Below are positions 23,697 to 33,417 of a stretch of DNA of 64,000 bases, one piece after another; the first letter of the stretch is position 1; every line of letters begins with the position of its first letter. The DNA lies in contig NZ_JBHRXI010000001.1 of NCBI RefSeq assembly GCF_042648365.1, forward strand, positions 248,001 to 312,000, written 5' to 3'. Source of the DNA: Lutimaribacter_A marinistellae (lineage in GTDB: Bacteria; Pseudomonadota; Alphaproteobacteria; Rhodobacterales; Rhodobacteraceae). The position numbers and the translations under genes were made by a program. Below the pieces are notes generated by a model that made no database searches, was not told the origin of the DNA, and worked only from the letters and a program-made list of their open reading frames with translations.

Positions 23697-24629
23697 TCAG
23701 AACCGCGCCTCGATCGCCTCCCAGATGCGGCCGGCCACGTTCACGCCGTCAAACCGTTCCAATTCCTGAATGCCGGTCGGAGAAGTCACGTTGATTTCGG
23801 TCAGGTAATCACCGATCACGTCGATCCCGACAAAGATTTGTCCCTTTTCACGCAGCAACGGGCCGATTGCAGCACAAATTTCAAGGTCGCGTTCCGTCAG
23901 CCCGATCTTTTCGGGCCGTCCGCCGACATGCATGTTCGAGCGCGTTTCACCTTCGGCCGGCACGCGGTTGATCGCGCCCACGGGCTCGCCATCGACAAGG
24001 ATGACCCGCTTGTCGCCGTTGCTGACGTCGGGGAGAAACTTCTGCACGATCAGTGGCTCACGTGAGAACCCGGTGAAAAGCTCATGCAGTGAGCCGAGAT
24101 TGCGGTCGTTGGCATCCAGCCGGAACACACCCGCGCCCCCATTGCCGTAAAGCGGTTTGAGAATGATGTCGCCATGCTTGGCCTTGAACGCTTTGATGGT
24201 GTCGAGATCACGCGCGATCGTCGTCGGCGGAGTCAGATCGGGGAAGTCGAGAACCAGCAGTTTTTCAGGATAATTGCGCACCCAGAACGGATCGTTGACC
24301 ACCAGCGTCTTGCCCTTCAGACGGTCAAGCAAATGCGTGGACGTGATGTAATGCATGTCGAATGGCGGATCCTGACGCAGCCAGACGACGTCGAACTCGG
24401 CCAGATCGACCTCGCGCATCGGGCTCAGTTCGGCGGGGTTGCCCGCGACGCGGCGAACTTTCATGTCGTGACCGCGCGCCGTTATGCGCCCTTCCTGAAA
24501 GGCAAGGTGATCCGGCCCGTAGTAAAACAGCTCGTGCCCCCGCGCCTGTGCCTCTTCGGCCAGGCGAAAGCTGCTGTCGGCGTTGATGTCCACGGCCCCG
24601 ATCGGGTCCATCTGAAAGGCGATCTTCAT
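23697..24629 (-). CDS. gshB: Glutathione synthase
   Basis: A 310-aa ATP-grasp ligase that joins gamma-glutamylcysteine and glycine in the second step of glutathione synthesis. Signatures include MKIAFQMDPIGAVDINADSSF at the N terminus, LRQDPPFDMHYI, KPLYGNGGAGVFRLD and the C-terminal INVTSPTGIQELERFDG. Length matches the bacterial family. It is the last gene of a minus-strand run rsmI-yraN-gshB, 65 bp downstream of yraN, an arrangement common in Rhodobacteraceae. Confidence 0.97.
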   Translation of the reverse strand: MKIAFQMDPIGAVDINADSSFRLAEEAQARGHELFYYGPDHLAFQEGRITARGHDMKVRRVAGNPAELSPMREVDLAEFDVVWLRQDPPFDMHYITSTHLLDRLKGKTLVVNDPFWVRNYPEKLLVLDFPDLTPPTTIARDLDTIKAFKAKHGDIILKPLYGNGGAGVFRLDANDRNLGSLHELFTGFSREPLIVQKFLPDVSNGDKRVILVDGEPVGAINRVPAEGETRSNMHVGGRPEKIGLTERDLEICAAIGPLLREKGQIFVGIDVIGDYLTEINVTSPTGIQELERFDGVNVAGRIWEAIEARF

Positions 24630-24694
24630 TTGGCGCGTCCCCTTGGATTGACGCCCCGATACATGGCGTGTCCCGACCGGGGGATCAATGGCGT

Positions 24695-25066
24695 TCAGCC
24701 GTGCCCGAACGCGTTCTCTACGATCTGGATTTCTCCCTTCGCGTCGACCAAGGCAGCGTCGAACCGCGATTGCGTCAGGCTTCCCAGCGGTTCACCTTCG
24801 AGAAATTCCGCCGCCGAGCACTGAATACGCTCCATCTGCCGCGGGCTGAGACGTTCGGCAGCGCGGGCAAGACTGCGGCTTTTCTTGACCTCGATGAAAA
24901 CCACGGTCGCGCCGTCGCGCGCGATCAGATCGATCTCGCCACCACAGCCGCGCCATCGGCGGTTGATGATCGACATGCCGAGGTGCTCATAAGCGCGGGC
25001 CACGCTCTCCTCGGCGGAAAGTCCTGCGTGATACCCGGTTTTTCCGGCAGCAACCTTTTGCGTCAT
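24695..25066 (-). CDS. yraN: YraN family (UPF0102) endonuclease-like protein
   Basis: A 123-aa member of UPF0102, which has a restriction-endonuclease-like fold. The conserved core AYEHLGMSIINRRWRGCGGEIDLIARDG and VVFIEVKKS carries the GEIDL...EVK nuclease-type residues. Biochemical function is not established for the family. The start MTQKVAAGKTG at 25066 is chosen because it lies one base after the rsmI stop. The rsmI-yraN pair is widespread. Confidence 0.9.
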   Translation of the reverse strand: MTQKVAAGKTGYHAGLSAEESVARAYEHLGMSIINRRWRGCGGEIDLIARDGATVVFIEVKKSRSLARAAERLSPRQMERIQCSAAEFLEGEPLGSLTQSRFDAALVDAKGEIQIVENAFGHG

Positions 25067-25067
25067 G

Positions 25068-25943
25068 TCAGGCTTTTCCCAATGCAAGGGCGCGCTGATA
25101 AACCGTGCGCCTTTTCAGACCGAAAGCGCGGGACACGAGGTCGGCCGCATCCTTGACCGAATGTTCCTCCAACGCTTCGCGCAAGGCTGAATCTATGTCC
25201 GAATCGCTAACGGTTTCTGAACGCGCACGGTCGACGAGAACGACAATCTCGCCTTTGACCGGATTATCAGCGATCTGCTGTGACAGAGTCGCCAGCGTCT
25301 CGCGCCGGACCTCTTCGAATTTCTTGGTCAATTCACGGCACAGCGCAGCCTGACGGTCGCCGCCCAGAACGTCGGCCATATCGGCAAGGCTCGCCGCGAC
25401 GCGCTTTGGCGATTCGTAAAACACCAGCGTTCCGGGTATCTGGCGCAATTCCTCCAGCCGGGTGCGCCGGGCGGATGCCGCAGACGGCAGGAAACCAGCA
25501 AAGAAAAAGGCATCCGTAGGCAGCCCGGCCAGCGTAAGCGCCGCGAGGGCCGCGGATGCTCCGGGTGCGACGCTGACGACGTGGCCGGCCTCGGCCGCCG
25601 CACGGGCGAGATCGTAGCCCGGATCGGCAATCAGCGGCATACCCGCCTCGGACGCATAGGCCACGGACCGGCCGTCGGCCAGTTCCGACAGAAGCTTTGT
25701 CCGTGCGCCTTGTCCGCTATGATCGTGATAGGCAACGATCCGCCGCCCGTCCAGGGGAACGCCATGGATCTCCATGAGCCTGCGCAGGCTGCGTGTGTCT
25801 TCGGCTGCGATCACCTCGGCCGAGGCCAGAACGTCGAGTGCGCGCAGTGTAATGTCGCGCGCGCTGCCGATCGGGGTCGCCACGAAATGAAGCCCCGGCA
25901 GCAAACTGACCTTCTGGAAATTCACTACTGGACCCGCTTTCAA
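25068..25943 (-). CDS. rsmI: 16S rRNA (cytidine(1402)-2'-O)-methyltransferase
   Basis: A 291-aa SAM-dependent tetrapyrrole-methylase-fold enzyme that 2'-O-methylates C1402 in the ribosomal decoding site. The N-terminal LPGLHFVATPIGSARDITLRA, AAEDTRSLRRLM, ASEAGMPLIADPGY and FYESPKRVAASL are diagnostic. The start is uncertain: TTG at 25943 or GTG at 25925; no strong ribosome site distinguishes them. It is divergent from the LpoA-like lipoprotein gene (63 bp shared upstream region), another conserved neighbour pair. Confidence 0.93.
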   Translation of the reverse strand: MKAGPVVNFQKVSLLPGLHFVATPIGSARDITLRALDVLASAEVIAAEDTRSLRRLMEIHGVPLDGRRIVAYHDHSGQGARTKLLSELADGRSVAYASEAGMPLIADPGYDLARAAAEAGHVVSVAPGASAALAALTLAGLPTDAFFFAGFLPSAASARRTRLEELRQIPGTLVFYESPKRVAASLADMADVLGGDRQAALCRELTKKFEEVRRETLATLSQQIADNPVKGEIVVLVDRARSETVSDSDIDSALREALEEHSVKDAADLVSRAFGLKRRTVYQRALALGKA

Positions 25944-26006
25944 TGCTGTTTATGATCGGCACTCGATCGGACCAGGCAGTTTCGCTGCCGGACAGAGGAG
26001 TATCTC

Positions 26007-27188
26007 TTGCCCATGTTTGCCTTTTTCCAGCCCGCCCGCAAGCTTGCCCTGACCGCTGCTGCGCTGGCCACGACAGCTTTCCTGTCGGCCTGTGAGCCGG
26101 TTTCCGTCGGCGGCGGCGGACCGAGCATCGACACCTCTGCCCCGGTTCCTGTTGCACTTCTGGTTCCGCGCGGGTCGGCGCAATCGGGCGACGCGGTTCT
26201 GGCGCAAAGCCTCGAAAACGCAGCACGTCTTGCCATCGCGGATCTGGGCAATGTGCAGATCGATCTGCGCGTGTACGATACAGCTGGCGATCCGAACCGG
26301 GCCGCCTCGGTCGCCAGTCAGGCGGTGGACGAAGGCGCTCAGATCATCCTTGGTCCGGTCTATGCGCAGGCTGCTAATGCGGCGGGACTGGCGGTACTCA
26401 ACCGCGAGATCAATGTTCTGAGCTTTTCGAACAATACGAGCATCGCGGGCGGAAACGTCTTTGTCCTTGGGCCCACCTTCCAGAACACGGCCGACCGCCT
26501 CGTGAGCTATGCCGCGCAGCAGGGCAAGCGCAATATGGTGGTGGTTCACTCGACCGACGCGGCGGGCCAGTTGGGCCGCGATGCCATTACCCAGGCGCTT
26601 TCTGGCAGCCGGGCGCGCCTTGCAGGCACGGTTCCCTACAGCCTTTCGCAACAAGGCGTGATCGCCAGCGTGCCACAAATCAAGTCCGCGGTAGAGAGCA
26701 GCGCGGCGGATTCGATCTTTCTGACCTCGACGACCGCGGGTGCCCTGCCCCTGTATTCCCAGCTTCTTCCTGAAAGCGGAATGCGTTCCCCTACACCGCA
26801 GTTCATCGGTCTGACACGGTGGGACATTCCCGTGCAGACGCTGGAGCTGTCGGGTGTTCAGGGCGGCTGGTTTGCGTTGCCCGACCCCAGCAAAAGTCAA
26901 GTCTTCCGCCAGCGCTACCAGGCTGCGTATGGCAGCGCACCACATCCGATCGGCGGGCTTGCCTATGACGGCATCGCGGCCGTCGGAGCGCTTGTGAGCC
27001 GCGGTAATTCCGACGCGCTGACCGGCCGCTCATTGACCCAGAATGCCGGCTTCCAAGGGGTGGGGGGCGTGTTCCGCCTCCGCCCGGACGGCACAAACCA
27101 GCGCGGGCTTGCCGTTGCGACGATCCAGAACAAACAGGTGGTTGTGATTGACCCTGCCCCACAAAGCTTCTCCGGTGCCGGTTTCTGA
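26007..27188 (+). CDS. LpoA/LppC-like penicillin-binding protein activator lipoprotein
   Basis: A 393-aa lipoprotein with a periplasmic-binding-protein fold. The signal ends in a lipobox, TTAFLSAC, with the lipidated Cys at about residue 29. The mature part (VALLVPRGSAQSGDAVLAQSLENAARLA, YDTAGDPNRAASVASQAVDEGA, ILGPVYAQAANAA) matches the LppC domain that activates PBP1A in Gammaproteobacteria. It may start at TTG 26007 or ATG 26013; the AGAGGAG site suits the TTG better. It overlaps the glnD start by 41 bp. The shorter form lacking the TPR region is usual in Alphaproteobacteria. Confidence 0.85.
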   Translation: MPMFAFFQPARKLALTAAALATTAFLSACEPVSVGGGGPSIDTSAPVPVALLVPRGSAQSGDAVLAQSLENAARLAIADLGNVQIDLRVYDTAGDPNRAASVASQAVDEGAQIILGPVYAQAANAAGLAVLNREINVLSFSNNTSIAGGNVFVLGPTFQNTADRLVSYAAQQGKRNMVVVHSTDAAGQLGRDAITQALSGSRARLAGTVPYSLSQQGVIASVPQIKSAVESSAADSIFLTSTTAGALPLYSQLLPESGMRSPTPQFIGLTRWDIPVQTLELSGVQGGWFALPDPSKSQVFRQRYQAAYGSAPHPIGGLAYDGIAAVGALVSRGNSDALTGRSLTQNAGFQGVGGVFRLRPDGTNQRGLAVATIQNKQVVVIDPAPQSFSGAGF

Positions 27189-29970
27189 GGAACCGAACCC
27201 GCTCCATCCCGCCCTGCCGGGCGACCTGATCTGCGATCCCGCCGCCGTGTTCGACCCGGCGGCGGTTCTGGGTCAGGTCATGTCTGCCGTCGATCGTTCG
27301 ACCGACAACACGACCTTGCGGGCCGAGATCGTCCGGATACTTCGCGAAGTTCAGTCCGCGGGCAGAGCTGCCATTGCCGAGTCCTTTACAGAGAAACCTT
27401 TTGCCGCACGGCCGCTTACCCGCTCCTACACGTATCTCACGGATGGGCTGGTGCGCACCGCTCTCTACGTTGCCAGCGCACACATGCACCGCCTGTCGAA
27501 CCCGACCGAGGGAGAGCGGATCGCGGTATTGGCCGTCGGTGGATACGGCAGGGGCGAAATGGCGCCGTTCTCGGATGTCGACCTGCTGTTCCTGACGCCC
27601 TACAAGATCACCGCTTGGGCCGAGAGCGTGATCGAATCCATGCTCTATATCCTGTGGGATCTGCGGCTGAAGGTTGGACATGCATCACGCACGATCCGCG
27701 ATTGCGTTCGGCTTGGCACGGATGACTTTACCATCCGCACCGCGATGCTCGAACATCGGTTCTTGGCCGGTCACAAGCCGCTTGCCGATGATCTGGACCG
27801 CGCGCTGACCACCGAAGTCTTCAAGGGCACGGGCCGCGATTTCGTCGAGGCCAAGCTGAGCGAACGCGACGCCCGCCACCGAAAGCAGGGCGAGCGCTAT
27901 GTCGTCGAACCCAATGTAAAGGAAGGCAAGGGCGGCCTGCGTGACCTGCAATCGTTGTTCTGGATCGCCAAGTATATCTATGGGGTACAGGATGCGGCCG
28001 AGCTGGTGCCCCTGGGCGTTTTCACGCGCGAGGAGTTCGCCACCTTCACGCAGGCCGAGGAGTTCCTTTGGGCCGTCCGTTCGCACATGCACCTCATCAC
28101 CGGTCGTGCAACCGAACAACTGACCTTCGACCTGCAGGTCGAGGTCGCAGAGCGCATGGGGTACGAGGATCGCGCCGGTCGGCGCGGCGTCGAGATATTC
28201 ATGCAGAAGTATTTCCGCGAGGCGACCCGTGTCGGCGACCTGACCCGCTTCTTCCTGACCAAGCTGGAAGCGGCGCACGTGAAAAGCGAACCGCTTCTTG
28301 AACGTATCTTTCGCCGAAAGCCCAAGGTCCGGGAGAGCTACAGGGTGGTCAACAACAGGCTGGACGTGGTCGAACCCGACGCGTTCCTGTCCGACAAGGT
28401 GAACATGCTTCGCCTGTTCGAGGAAGCACTTCGTACGGGCATGCTGATCCACCCGGACGCCATGCGGCTGGTCACGGCGAACCTGCACCTGATCGACGAC
28501 GAAATGCGCAATGACAAGGAAGCGCGGCGCATTTTTCTCGATCTGCTGCTCAAGCATGGAAACCCGGAACGTGCGTTGCGGCGCATGAACGAACTGGGCG
28601 TTCTTGCGGCATTCATCCCCGAGTTCGAGCCGATCGTGGCGATGATGCAGTTCAACATGTATCACAGCTACACGGTGGACGAACACACGATCCAGTGCAT
28701 CGCGCAGCTCGCACAGATCGAAAAGGGCGAGCTTGTCGAGGATCTGCCCATAGCCTCGGGGATCCTGAAGGAGGGCATCAATCGCAAGGTTCTCTATGTC
28801 GCGCTCCTGCTCCACGACATCGGCAAGGGTCGCCCGGAGGATCATTCGATCCTCGGCGCGCAGATCGCGCGCAAGGTCGCACCGCGGCTGGGACTGAACA
28901 AGACCGACAGCGAAACGGTCGAATGGCTGGTGCGCTATCACCTCGTGATGTCCGATATGGCGCAAAAACGCGATATCGCAGATCCGCGCACGGTGCGCGA
29001 CTTTGCCAAGGCCGTGCAGACGGTCAAACGGCTCGACTTGCTGACGGTTCTGACGGTTTGCGACATTCGCGGCGTCGGTCCCACCACCTGGAACAACTGG
29101 AAGGCCGCGCTGATCCGGGGTCTCTATCGTCAGACACGGCGCGCGCTCGAAGGCGGTATGGAGGCACTGACCCGCGAGAACCGCGGGGCGGAGGCCAAGA
29201 AGGCACTGCGCGAGGCGTTGCCGGATTGGCCGAAGGCCGTGCTCAAGAAGGAAACTGCCCGCCATTACGAGCCTTACTGGCAAGGCCTGCATGTAACGGC
29301 GCATGTCGATTTCGCCGAGATGCTGCGTAAGCTCGAAGAGGATGCCGACCCCGGCGGGATCGAGATCCGGCTACATCCCGACGAGGATCGCGACGCCACA
29401 CGCGCCTGCTTTGCCATGGCGGATCATCCCGGGATCTTTGCCAGAATTGCCGGTGCGCTCGCACTGGTCGGCGCCAACGTTGTCGATGCGCGCAGCTATA
29501 CCACCAAGGACGGTTGGATCACCGATGCCTTCTGGGTTCAGGATGCCGAAGGACGCCCATTCGAGGCCGGTCGCCTCGAACGGCTCACCAAGATGATTCA
29601 CAAGACGCTGAAAGGCGAGGTTGTTGCACGGGACGCGCTGGTGTCGCGCGACCGGATCAAGAAACGCGAGAAGGCGTTCAACGTCCCGACGCATATCACC
29701 TTCGACAATGACGGTTCCGATATCTACACGATCATCGAGGTCGATACGCGCGACAGGCCGGGGCTTCTATACGATCTGGCACGGGCCTTGGCCGCGTCGA
29801 ATGTCTATGTGGCCAACGCCGTCATCGCGACCTATGGCGAGCAGGTCGTCGACAGCTTTTATGTCAAGGACATGTTCGGGCTGAAGTACCATTCCGAAGC
29901 CAAGCAACGCACGCTAGAGACGCGGCTTCGCAAAGCCATCACCGAAGGTGCGGAGCGGGCGGCGAAATGA
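27148..29970 (+). CDS. glnD: Bifunctional [protein-PII] uridylyltransferase/uridylyl-removing enzyme
   Basis: A 940-aa nitrogen sensor that uridylylates PII when glutamine is low and removes UMP when it is high. Domains in order are a nucleotidyltransferase with GGYGRGEMAPFSDVDLLFL (about residues 130-150), an HD hydrolase with LLLHDIGKG (about 550) and two ACT domains that bind glutamine, DHPGIFARIAGALA (about 758) and DRPGLLYDLARALA (about 870). The TTG start at 27148 has an AGGTGG-like site but lies inside the lipoprotein gene; GTG 27175 is an alternative. The stop overlaps murJ by ATGA. Confidence 0.95.
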   Translation: MTLPHKASPVPVSEEPNPLHPALPGDLICDPAAVFDPAAVLGQVMSAVDRSTDNTTLRAEIVRILREVQSAGRAAIAESFTEKPFAARPLTRSYTYLTDGLVRTALYVASAHMHRLSNPTEGERIAVLAVGGYGRGEMAPFSDVDLLFLTPYKITAWAESVIESMLYILWDLRLKVGHASRTIRDCVRLGTDDFTIRTAMLEHRFLAGHKPLADDLDRALTTEVFKGTGRDFVEAKLSERDARHRKQGERYVVEPNVKEGKGGLRDLQSLFWIAKYIYGVQDAAELVPLGVFTREEFATFTQAEEFLWAVRSHMHLITGRATEQLTFDLQVEVAERMGYEDRAGRRGVEIFMQKYFREATRVGDLTRFFLTKLEAAHVKSEPLLERIFRRKPKVRESYRVVNNRLDVVEPDAFLSDKVNMLRLFEEALRTGMLIHPDAMRLVTANLHLIDDEMRNDKEARRIFLDLLLKHGNPERALRRMNELGVLAAFIPEFEPIVAMMQFNMYHSYTVDEHTIQCIAQLAQIEKGELVEDLPIASGILKEGINRKVLYVALLLHDIGKGRPEDHSILGAQIARKVAPRLGLNKTDSETVEWLVRYHLVMSDMAQKRDIADPRTVRDFAKAVQTVKRLDLLTVLTVCDIRGVGPTTWNNWKAALIRGLYRQTRRALEGGMEALTRENRGAEAKKALREALPDWPKAVLKKETARHYEPYWQGLHVTAHVDFAEMLRKLEEDADPGGIEIRLHPDEDRDATRACFAMADHPGIFARIAGALALVGANVVDARSYTTKDGWITDAFWVQDAEGRPFEAGRLERLTKMIHKTLKGEVVARDALVSRDRIKKREKAFNVPTHITFDNDGSDIYTIIEVDTRDRPGLLYDLARALAASNVYVANAVIATYGEQVVDSFYVKDMFGLKYHSEAKQRTLETRLRKAITEGAERAAK

Positions 29971-31511
29971 AACCAATCCGCCTTGTCGCGGGGATGTTCA
30001 CCGTAGGTTTCTGGACGCTGATGAGCCGCATTCTGGGGTTCCTGCGGGAGATCCTGCTTACGGCCTATGTCGGCCCCGGACCGGTTATGGACGCCTTTGT
30101 CGCGGCGTTTCGCTTGCCCAACCTGTTCCGCCGCTTCTTCGCCGAAGGAGCCTTCAACGCGGCTTTCGTGCCGATGTTCTCGAAACGCTTCGAGGCCGGC
30201 GAGGACGCTCAGGGTTTTGCCCAGAACGCGTTCAACCTGCTGGCTGTTGCAGTGCTGGGGCTGGTGGGGCTGGGTATGGTCTTCATGCCCGCTCTGGTTT
30301 GGTTGACCGCCGAAGGGTTCGCCGGAGATGCACGCTTTGCCATGACGGTCGAATTCGGGCGCGTCGTGTTTCCCTACATCCTGTTCATGTCGCTGGCAGC
30401 GCTCTTTTCCGGAGTCCTGAACGCAACGGGCCGCTTCGCCGCGGCAGCCGCCGCACCCGTGCTGCTCAACATCTTTGCCTGCGGCGCCATGATCTCGGCC
30501 GCGATTCTGGGCGAGCCGGTGATCGAATGGCTTATCGTGGTGATACCGGTGGCAGGAGTGGCCCAACTGGTTCTGGTTTGGACGGCGGCTGGCCGTGCCG
30601 GGATACGAATTCGGCCCGGCCTGCCGAAACTGGACGCCGAAATGCAGCATATGGTTCGCGTGGCGATACCTGCCGCGCTTGCGATGGGCGTGACGCAGGT
30701 GAACCTCGTCGTCGGGCAACTGGTGGCCTCGCGCACCGAGAACGCCGTGAGCTGGCTGTTCGCGGCTGATCGGCTTTATCAGCTGCCCCTGGGCGTGGTC
30801 GGAATTGCCGTCGGTGTGGTTCTGCTTCCCGATCTGTCGCGCCGGTTGCGGGCCGAGGATGACGCGGGCGCGCGCCATGCATTTTCCCGCGCCGGAGAAT
30901 TCTCGCTCTTCCTGACGCTCCCCTCCACCGTGGCCTTCGTGGTAATGCCTCTCCCCTTGGTGTCGGTTCTCTTCGAACGCGGCGCAACCGGCCCGGAAGA
31001 CAGCGCCGCCATCGCGCTGGCCACGGCGATCTACGGATTGGGCCTGCCCGCCTTTGTTCTGCAAAAGGTGCTGCAACCGCTCTATTTCGCCCGCGAGAAC
31101 ACACGAGCCCCCTTTCATTACGCCGTGGTTGCCATGATCATCAACGCGGCCTTGTCCTTCGGCCTCTACCCGGTGGTGGGCTGGATCGCGCCAGCCATCG
31201 CTGCGTCGGTTGCGGCCTGGGCCATGGTGTTCCTGCTGGGTATCGGTGCCCGATCGATGGGAGACGTGGCCCGGTTCGATAACCGATTTCATCAGCGGAT
31301 CTGGGGTATCGTGCTTTCGACAGCGATCATGGGGGCGGTGTTGTGGGGCTCACTTCAGGTGCTTGGCTGGACGACGCAGCTGCCACATTGGCGCTACGTT
31401 GCTCTTGCCGGGTTCATCGGCCTCGGCGCAGTCAGCTATTTCGGGGCCGCCCACCTGACAGGAGCGTTACGGTTGTCCGAGTTGAAACAAGCACTGCGCC
31501 GCGGTCGCTGA
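29967..31511 (+). CDS. murJ: Lipid II flippase MurJ (MviN)
   Basis: A 514-aa MOP-superfamily exporter with about 14 hydrophobic helices that flips lipid II across the inner membrane for peptidoglycan synthesis. The N-terminal GMFTVGFWTLMSRILGFLRE and PNLFRRFFAEGAFNAAFVP are classic MurJ sequences. It overlaps glnD by 4 bp, so it is cotranslated with it; the lpoA-like/glnD/murJ cluster mixes nitrogen sensing with wall synthesis but is a conserved alphaproteobacterial order. Confidence 0.95.
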   Translation: MKPIRLVAGMFTVGFWTLMSRILGFLREILLTAYVGPGPVMDAFVAAFRLPNLFRRFFAEGAFNAAFVPMFSKRFEAGEDAQGFAQNAFNLLAVAVLGLVGLGMVFMPALVWLTAEGFAGDARFAMTVEFGRVVFPYILFMSLAALFSGVLNATGRFAAAAAAPVLLNIFACGAMISAAILGEPVIEWLIVVIPVAGVAQLVLVWTAAGRAGIRIRPGLPKLDAEMQHMVRVAIPAALAMGVTQVNLVVGQLVASRTENAVSWLFAADRLYQLPLGVVGIAVGVVLLPDLSRRLRAEDDAGARHAFSRAGEFSLFLTLPSTVAFVVMPLPLVSVLFERGATGPEDSAAIALATAIYGLGLPAFVLQKVLQPLYFARENTRAPFHYAVVAMIINAALSFGLYPVVGWIAPAIAASVAAWAMVFLLGIGARSMGDVARFDNRFHQRIWGIVLSTAIMGAVLWGSLQVLGWTTQLPHWRYVALAGFIGLGAVSYFGAAHLTGALRLSELKQALRRGR

Positions 31512-31550
31512 CGCAGGCCGCGCTCTGGTTCAAACGTCGCCTTGCCCTCA

Positions 31551-32231
31551 TCAATCGTGACGAATCCGCCGCCGAATTCGCGCCCAGCCGCCGGGCGCGA
31601 CAAAGAAGCTCAAAAGAAATCCGGTGCCGAAGCCGGCCAGGTCCGCCACCCAGTCCTTGGTGCCGCCAAAGAGCAGGCCAAAGACCAGCTGTATTCCCAT
31701 CAGGAAGAGAATCAGAGTGAAGGCCCGCGCCTGATTTTCCCCAACCAGAGACAACCGTCGCCAGAGGATCCAGGTGAAGGCACCGATCAGACCATAGACA
31801 GGAGGGAAACCGCCGATCAGCCACGCTTCGTCCAGCAACAGGCCCCACACCAGTGCTCCGCCAATGCCTGACAAGACGAAGACCGCCAGCATGGCGACGC
31901 CGCCGAACAGTTCCGCCACCATCTTGCCCATCGCCAGAAGAAAGACGCAGACGAAAAGCGCTTGGGTGAAGCTGCCATTCACGAAGGGGTAGCTGATGAA
32001 CCGTATCAAGTGCATCGCAGGCGCCTGCCCGGTCGCGAGCATCCAGTCGAATATCTGGCCCGAGAACCCATAGCTCTGTAATGCGTCCAGTCGCCACCCG
32101 ACTGCAGGAGGTCCTCCGACAATTCCGCGCGCGCCAAGAGTAAATGCCAATTCGACCCCCATCGTGAACAGGGCCAGCGCGACCACGACTGGCGGCAATG
32201 GGTTGATCGGCGAAGGTTCTGCACTGCTCAT
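31551..32231 (-). CDS. Rhomboid-fold membrane protein lacking the catalytic Ser/His
   Basis: A 226-aa protein with about six helices and a clear rhomboid layout: RFISYPFVNGSFTQALF corresponds to the TM2 region, GGFPPVYGLIGAFTW to the usual GASGAIFGLLGA and DWVADLAGFGTGFL to the usual AHLGGFLAG. The catalytic serine is replaced (Phe/Pro in GGFPPVYG) and the histidine is Asp, so it should be proteolytically inactive, like iRhoms or derlins. AGGAAC precedes the start at 32231. It is convergent with murJ and divergent from trpS. Confidence 0.75.
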   Translation of the reverse strand: MSSAEPSPINPLPPVVVALALFTMGVELAFTLGARGIVGGPPAVGWRLDALQSYGFSGQIFDWMLATGQAPAMHLIRFISYPFVNGSFTQALFVCVFLLAMGKMVAELFGGVAMLAVFVLSGIGGALVWGLLLDEAWLIGGFPPVYGLIGAFTWILWRRLSLVGENQARAFTLILFLMGIQLVFGLLFGGTKDWVADLAGFGTGFLLSFFVAPGGWARIRRRIRHD

Positions 32232-32334
32232 CGGCCTGTTCCTTTCTTTGCGGGAACGCCGGGCCATGTTGACGTCCCTTTGCCCCATGGGTAAGCGACG
32301 GTGGCCGATTTTTCCAGACGGGGAGAGCCCATTC

Positions 32335-33354
32335 ATGACCGAGTCCCAATTCACGCAGCGCGTGTTTTCCGGCATCCAGCCCTCGGGCGGGCTGACGCTG
32401 GGCAATTACCTCGGCGCGTTGAAACGATTTGCGCAGAGCCAGAACAGCGGCGTGCAGTCTATCTACTGCATGGTCGATCTGCATGCCATCACCGTCTGGC
32501 AGGACCCCGCCGCGCTGACCCGAAACACGCGCGAACTGTGCGCCGGGTTCATCGCATCGGGCATCGACCCCGAGCGTTCGATCCTGTTCAATCAGAGCGG
32601 GGTCCCCGAACATGCACAGCTGGCCTGGATCTTCAACTGTGTCGCGCGGATGGGCTGGATGAAGCGCATGACGCAATGGAAGGACAAGGCCGGCAAGAAT
32701 TCGGAAAACGCGTCGCTGGGCCTTTTTGCCTATCCGGCGCTCATGGCCGCCGACATCCTGATTTACCATGCCACGCATGTGCCGGTCGGAGAGGACCAGA
32801 AACAGCATCTTGAGTTGACGCGCGACATTGCGATCAAGTTCAACAACGATTTCGGCGTTGATTTTTTTCCGATCACCGAGCCGGTGATCGAAGGCGCGGC
32901 AACCCGTGTCATGTCGCTGCGCGACGGTACGAAGAAGATGTCGAAGTCCGATCCCTCGGACATGAGCCGCATCAACATGACCGACGATGCCGATGCTATC
33001 GCACTCAAGATCCGCAAGGCACGGACCGACCCCGATCCGCTGCCCGAGACACTTGATGGCCTGAACGACCGGCCCGAGGCGCGGAACCTGGTGAATATCT
33101 ATGCCGCTCTTGCCGACATCACGCCCGAGCAAGTGATCGCAGAACATGCGGGGCAACAGTTCGGAACGTTCAAACCGTCGCTGGCCGACCTTGCTGTTGC
33201 CAAGCTATCGCCGATTTCGACCGAGATGGCGCGCCTGATGGATGATCCGACCGAGATCGACCGGATCCTCGCCGGTGGGGTGGAGCGCGCGCGCGAGATC
33301 GCCGCACCCGTGCTCAAGCGGACCTATGAAATCGTCGGGATGGTTGGTTCCTGA
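32335..33354 (+). CDS. trpS: Tryptophanyl-tRNA synthetase
   Basis: A 339-aa class I aminoacyl-tRNA synthetase that charges tRNA-Trp. The HIGH-like element is PSGGLTLGNYLGALKRF near the N terminus and the KMSKS loop is KKMSKSDPSD at about residue 200. AYPALMAADILIYHATHVPVGEDQKQHLELTRD is the tryptophan-binding/dimer block. The start at 32335 has GGGGAGAG upstream; 57 further in-frame codons upstream overlap the divergent rhomboid gene and are not counted. Confidence 0.97.
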   Translation: MTESQFTQRVFSGIQPSGGLTLGNYLGALKRFAQSQNSGVQSIYCMVDLHAITVWQDPAALTRNTRELCAGFIASGIDPERSILFNQSGVPEHAQLAWIFNCVARMGWMKRMTQWKDKAGKNSENASLGLFAYPALMAADILIYHATHVPVGEDQKQHLELTRDIAIKFNNDFGVDFFPITEPVIEGAATRVMSLRDGTKKMSKSDPSDMSRINMTDDADAIALKIRKARTDPDPLPETLDGLNDRPEARNLVNIYAALADITPEQVIAEHAGQQFGTFKPSLADLAVAKLSPISTEMARLMDDPTEIDRILAGGVERAREIAAPVLKRTYEIVGMVGS

Positions 33355-33363
33355 CACGATAAA

Positions 33364-33392
33364 GGCCGAAGCGTTCCAACAACGCTTCGGCC
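33364..33392. terminator. Bidirectional intrinsic-type terminator between trpS and the amino acid dehydrogenase
   Basis: A perfect 12-bp stem, GGCCGAAGCGTT / AACGCTTCGGCC, with the loop CCAAC lies 10 bp after the trpS stop and 26 bp after the convergent gene's stop. Read on the minus strand it is followed by TTT; on the plus strand by C-rich sequence. It probably serves both genes. Confidence 0.75.
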
Positions 33393-33417
33393 CCCTCCCC
33401 CTGGCACCGGTCCGCGA

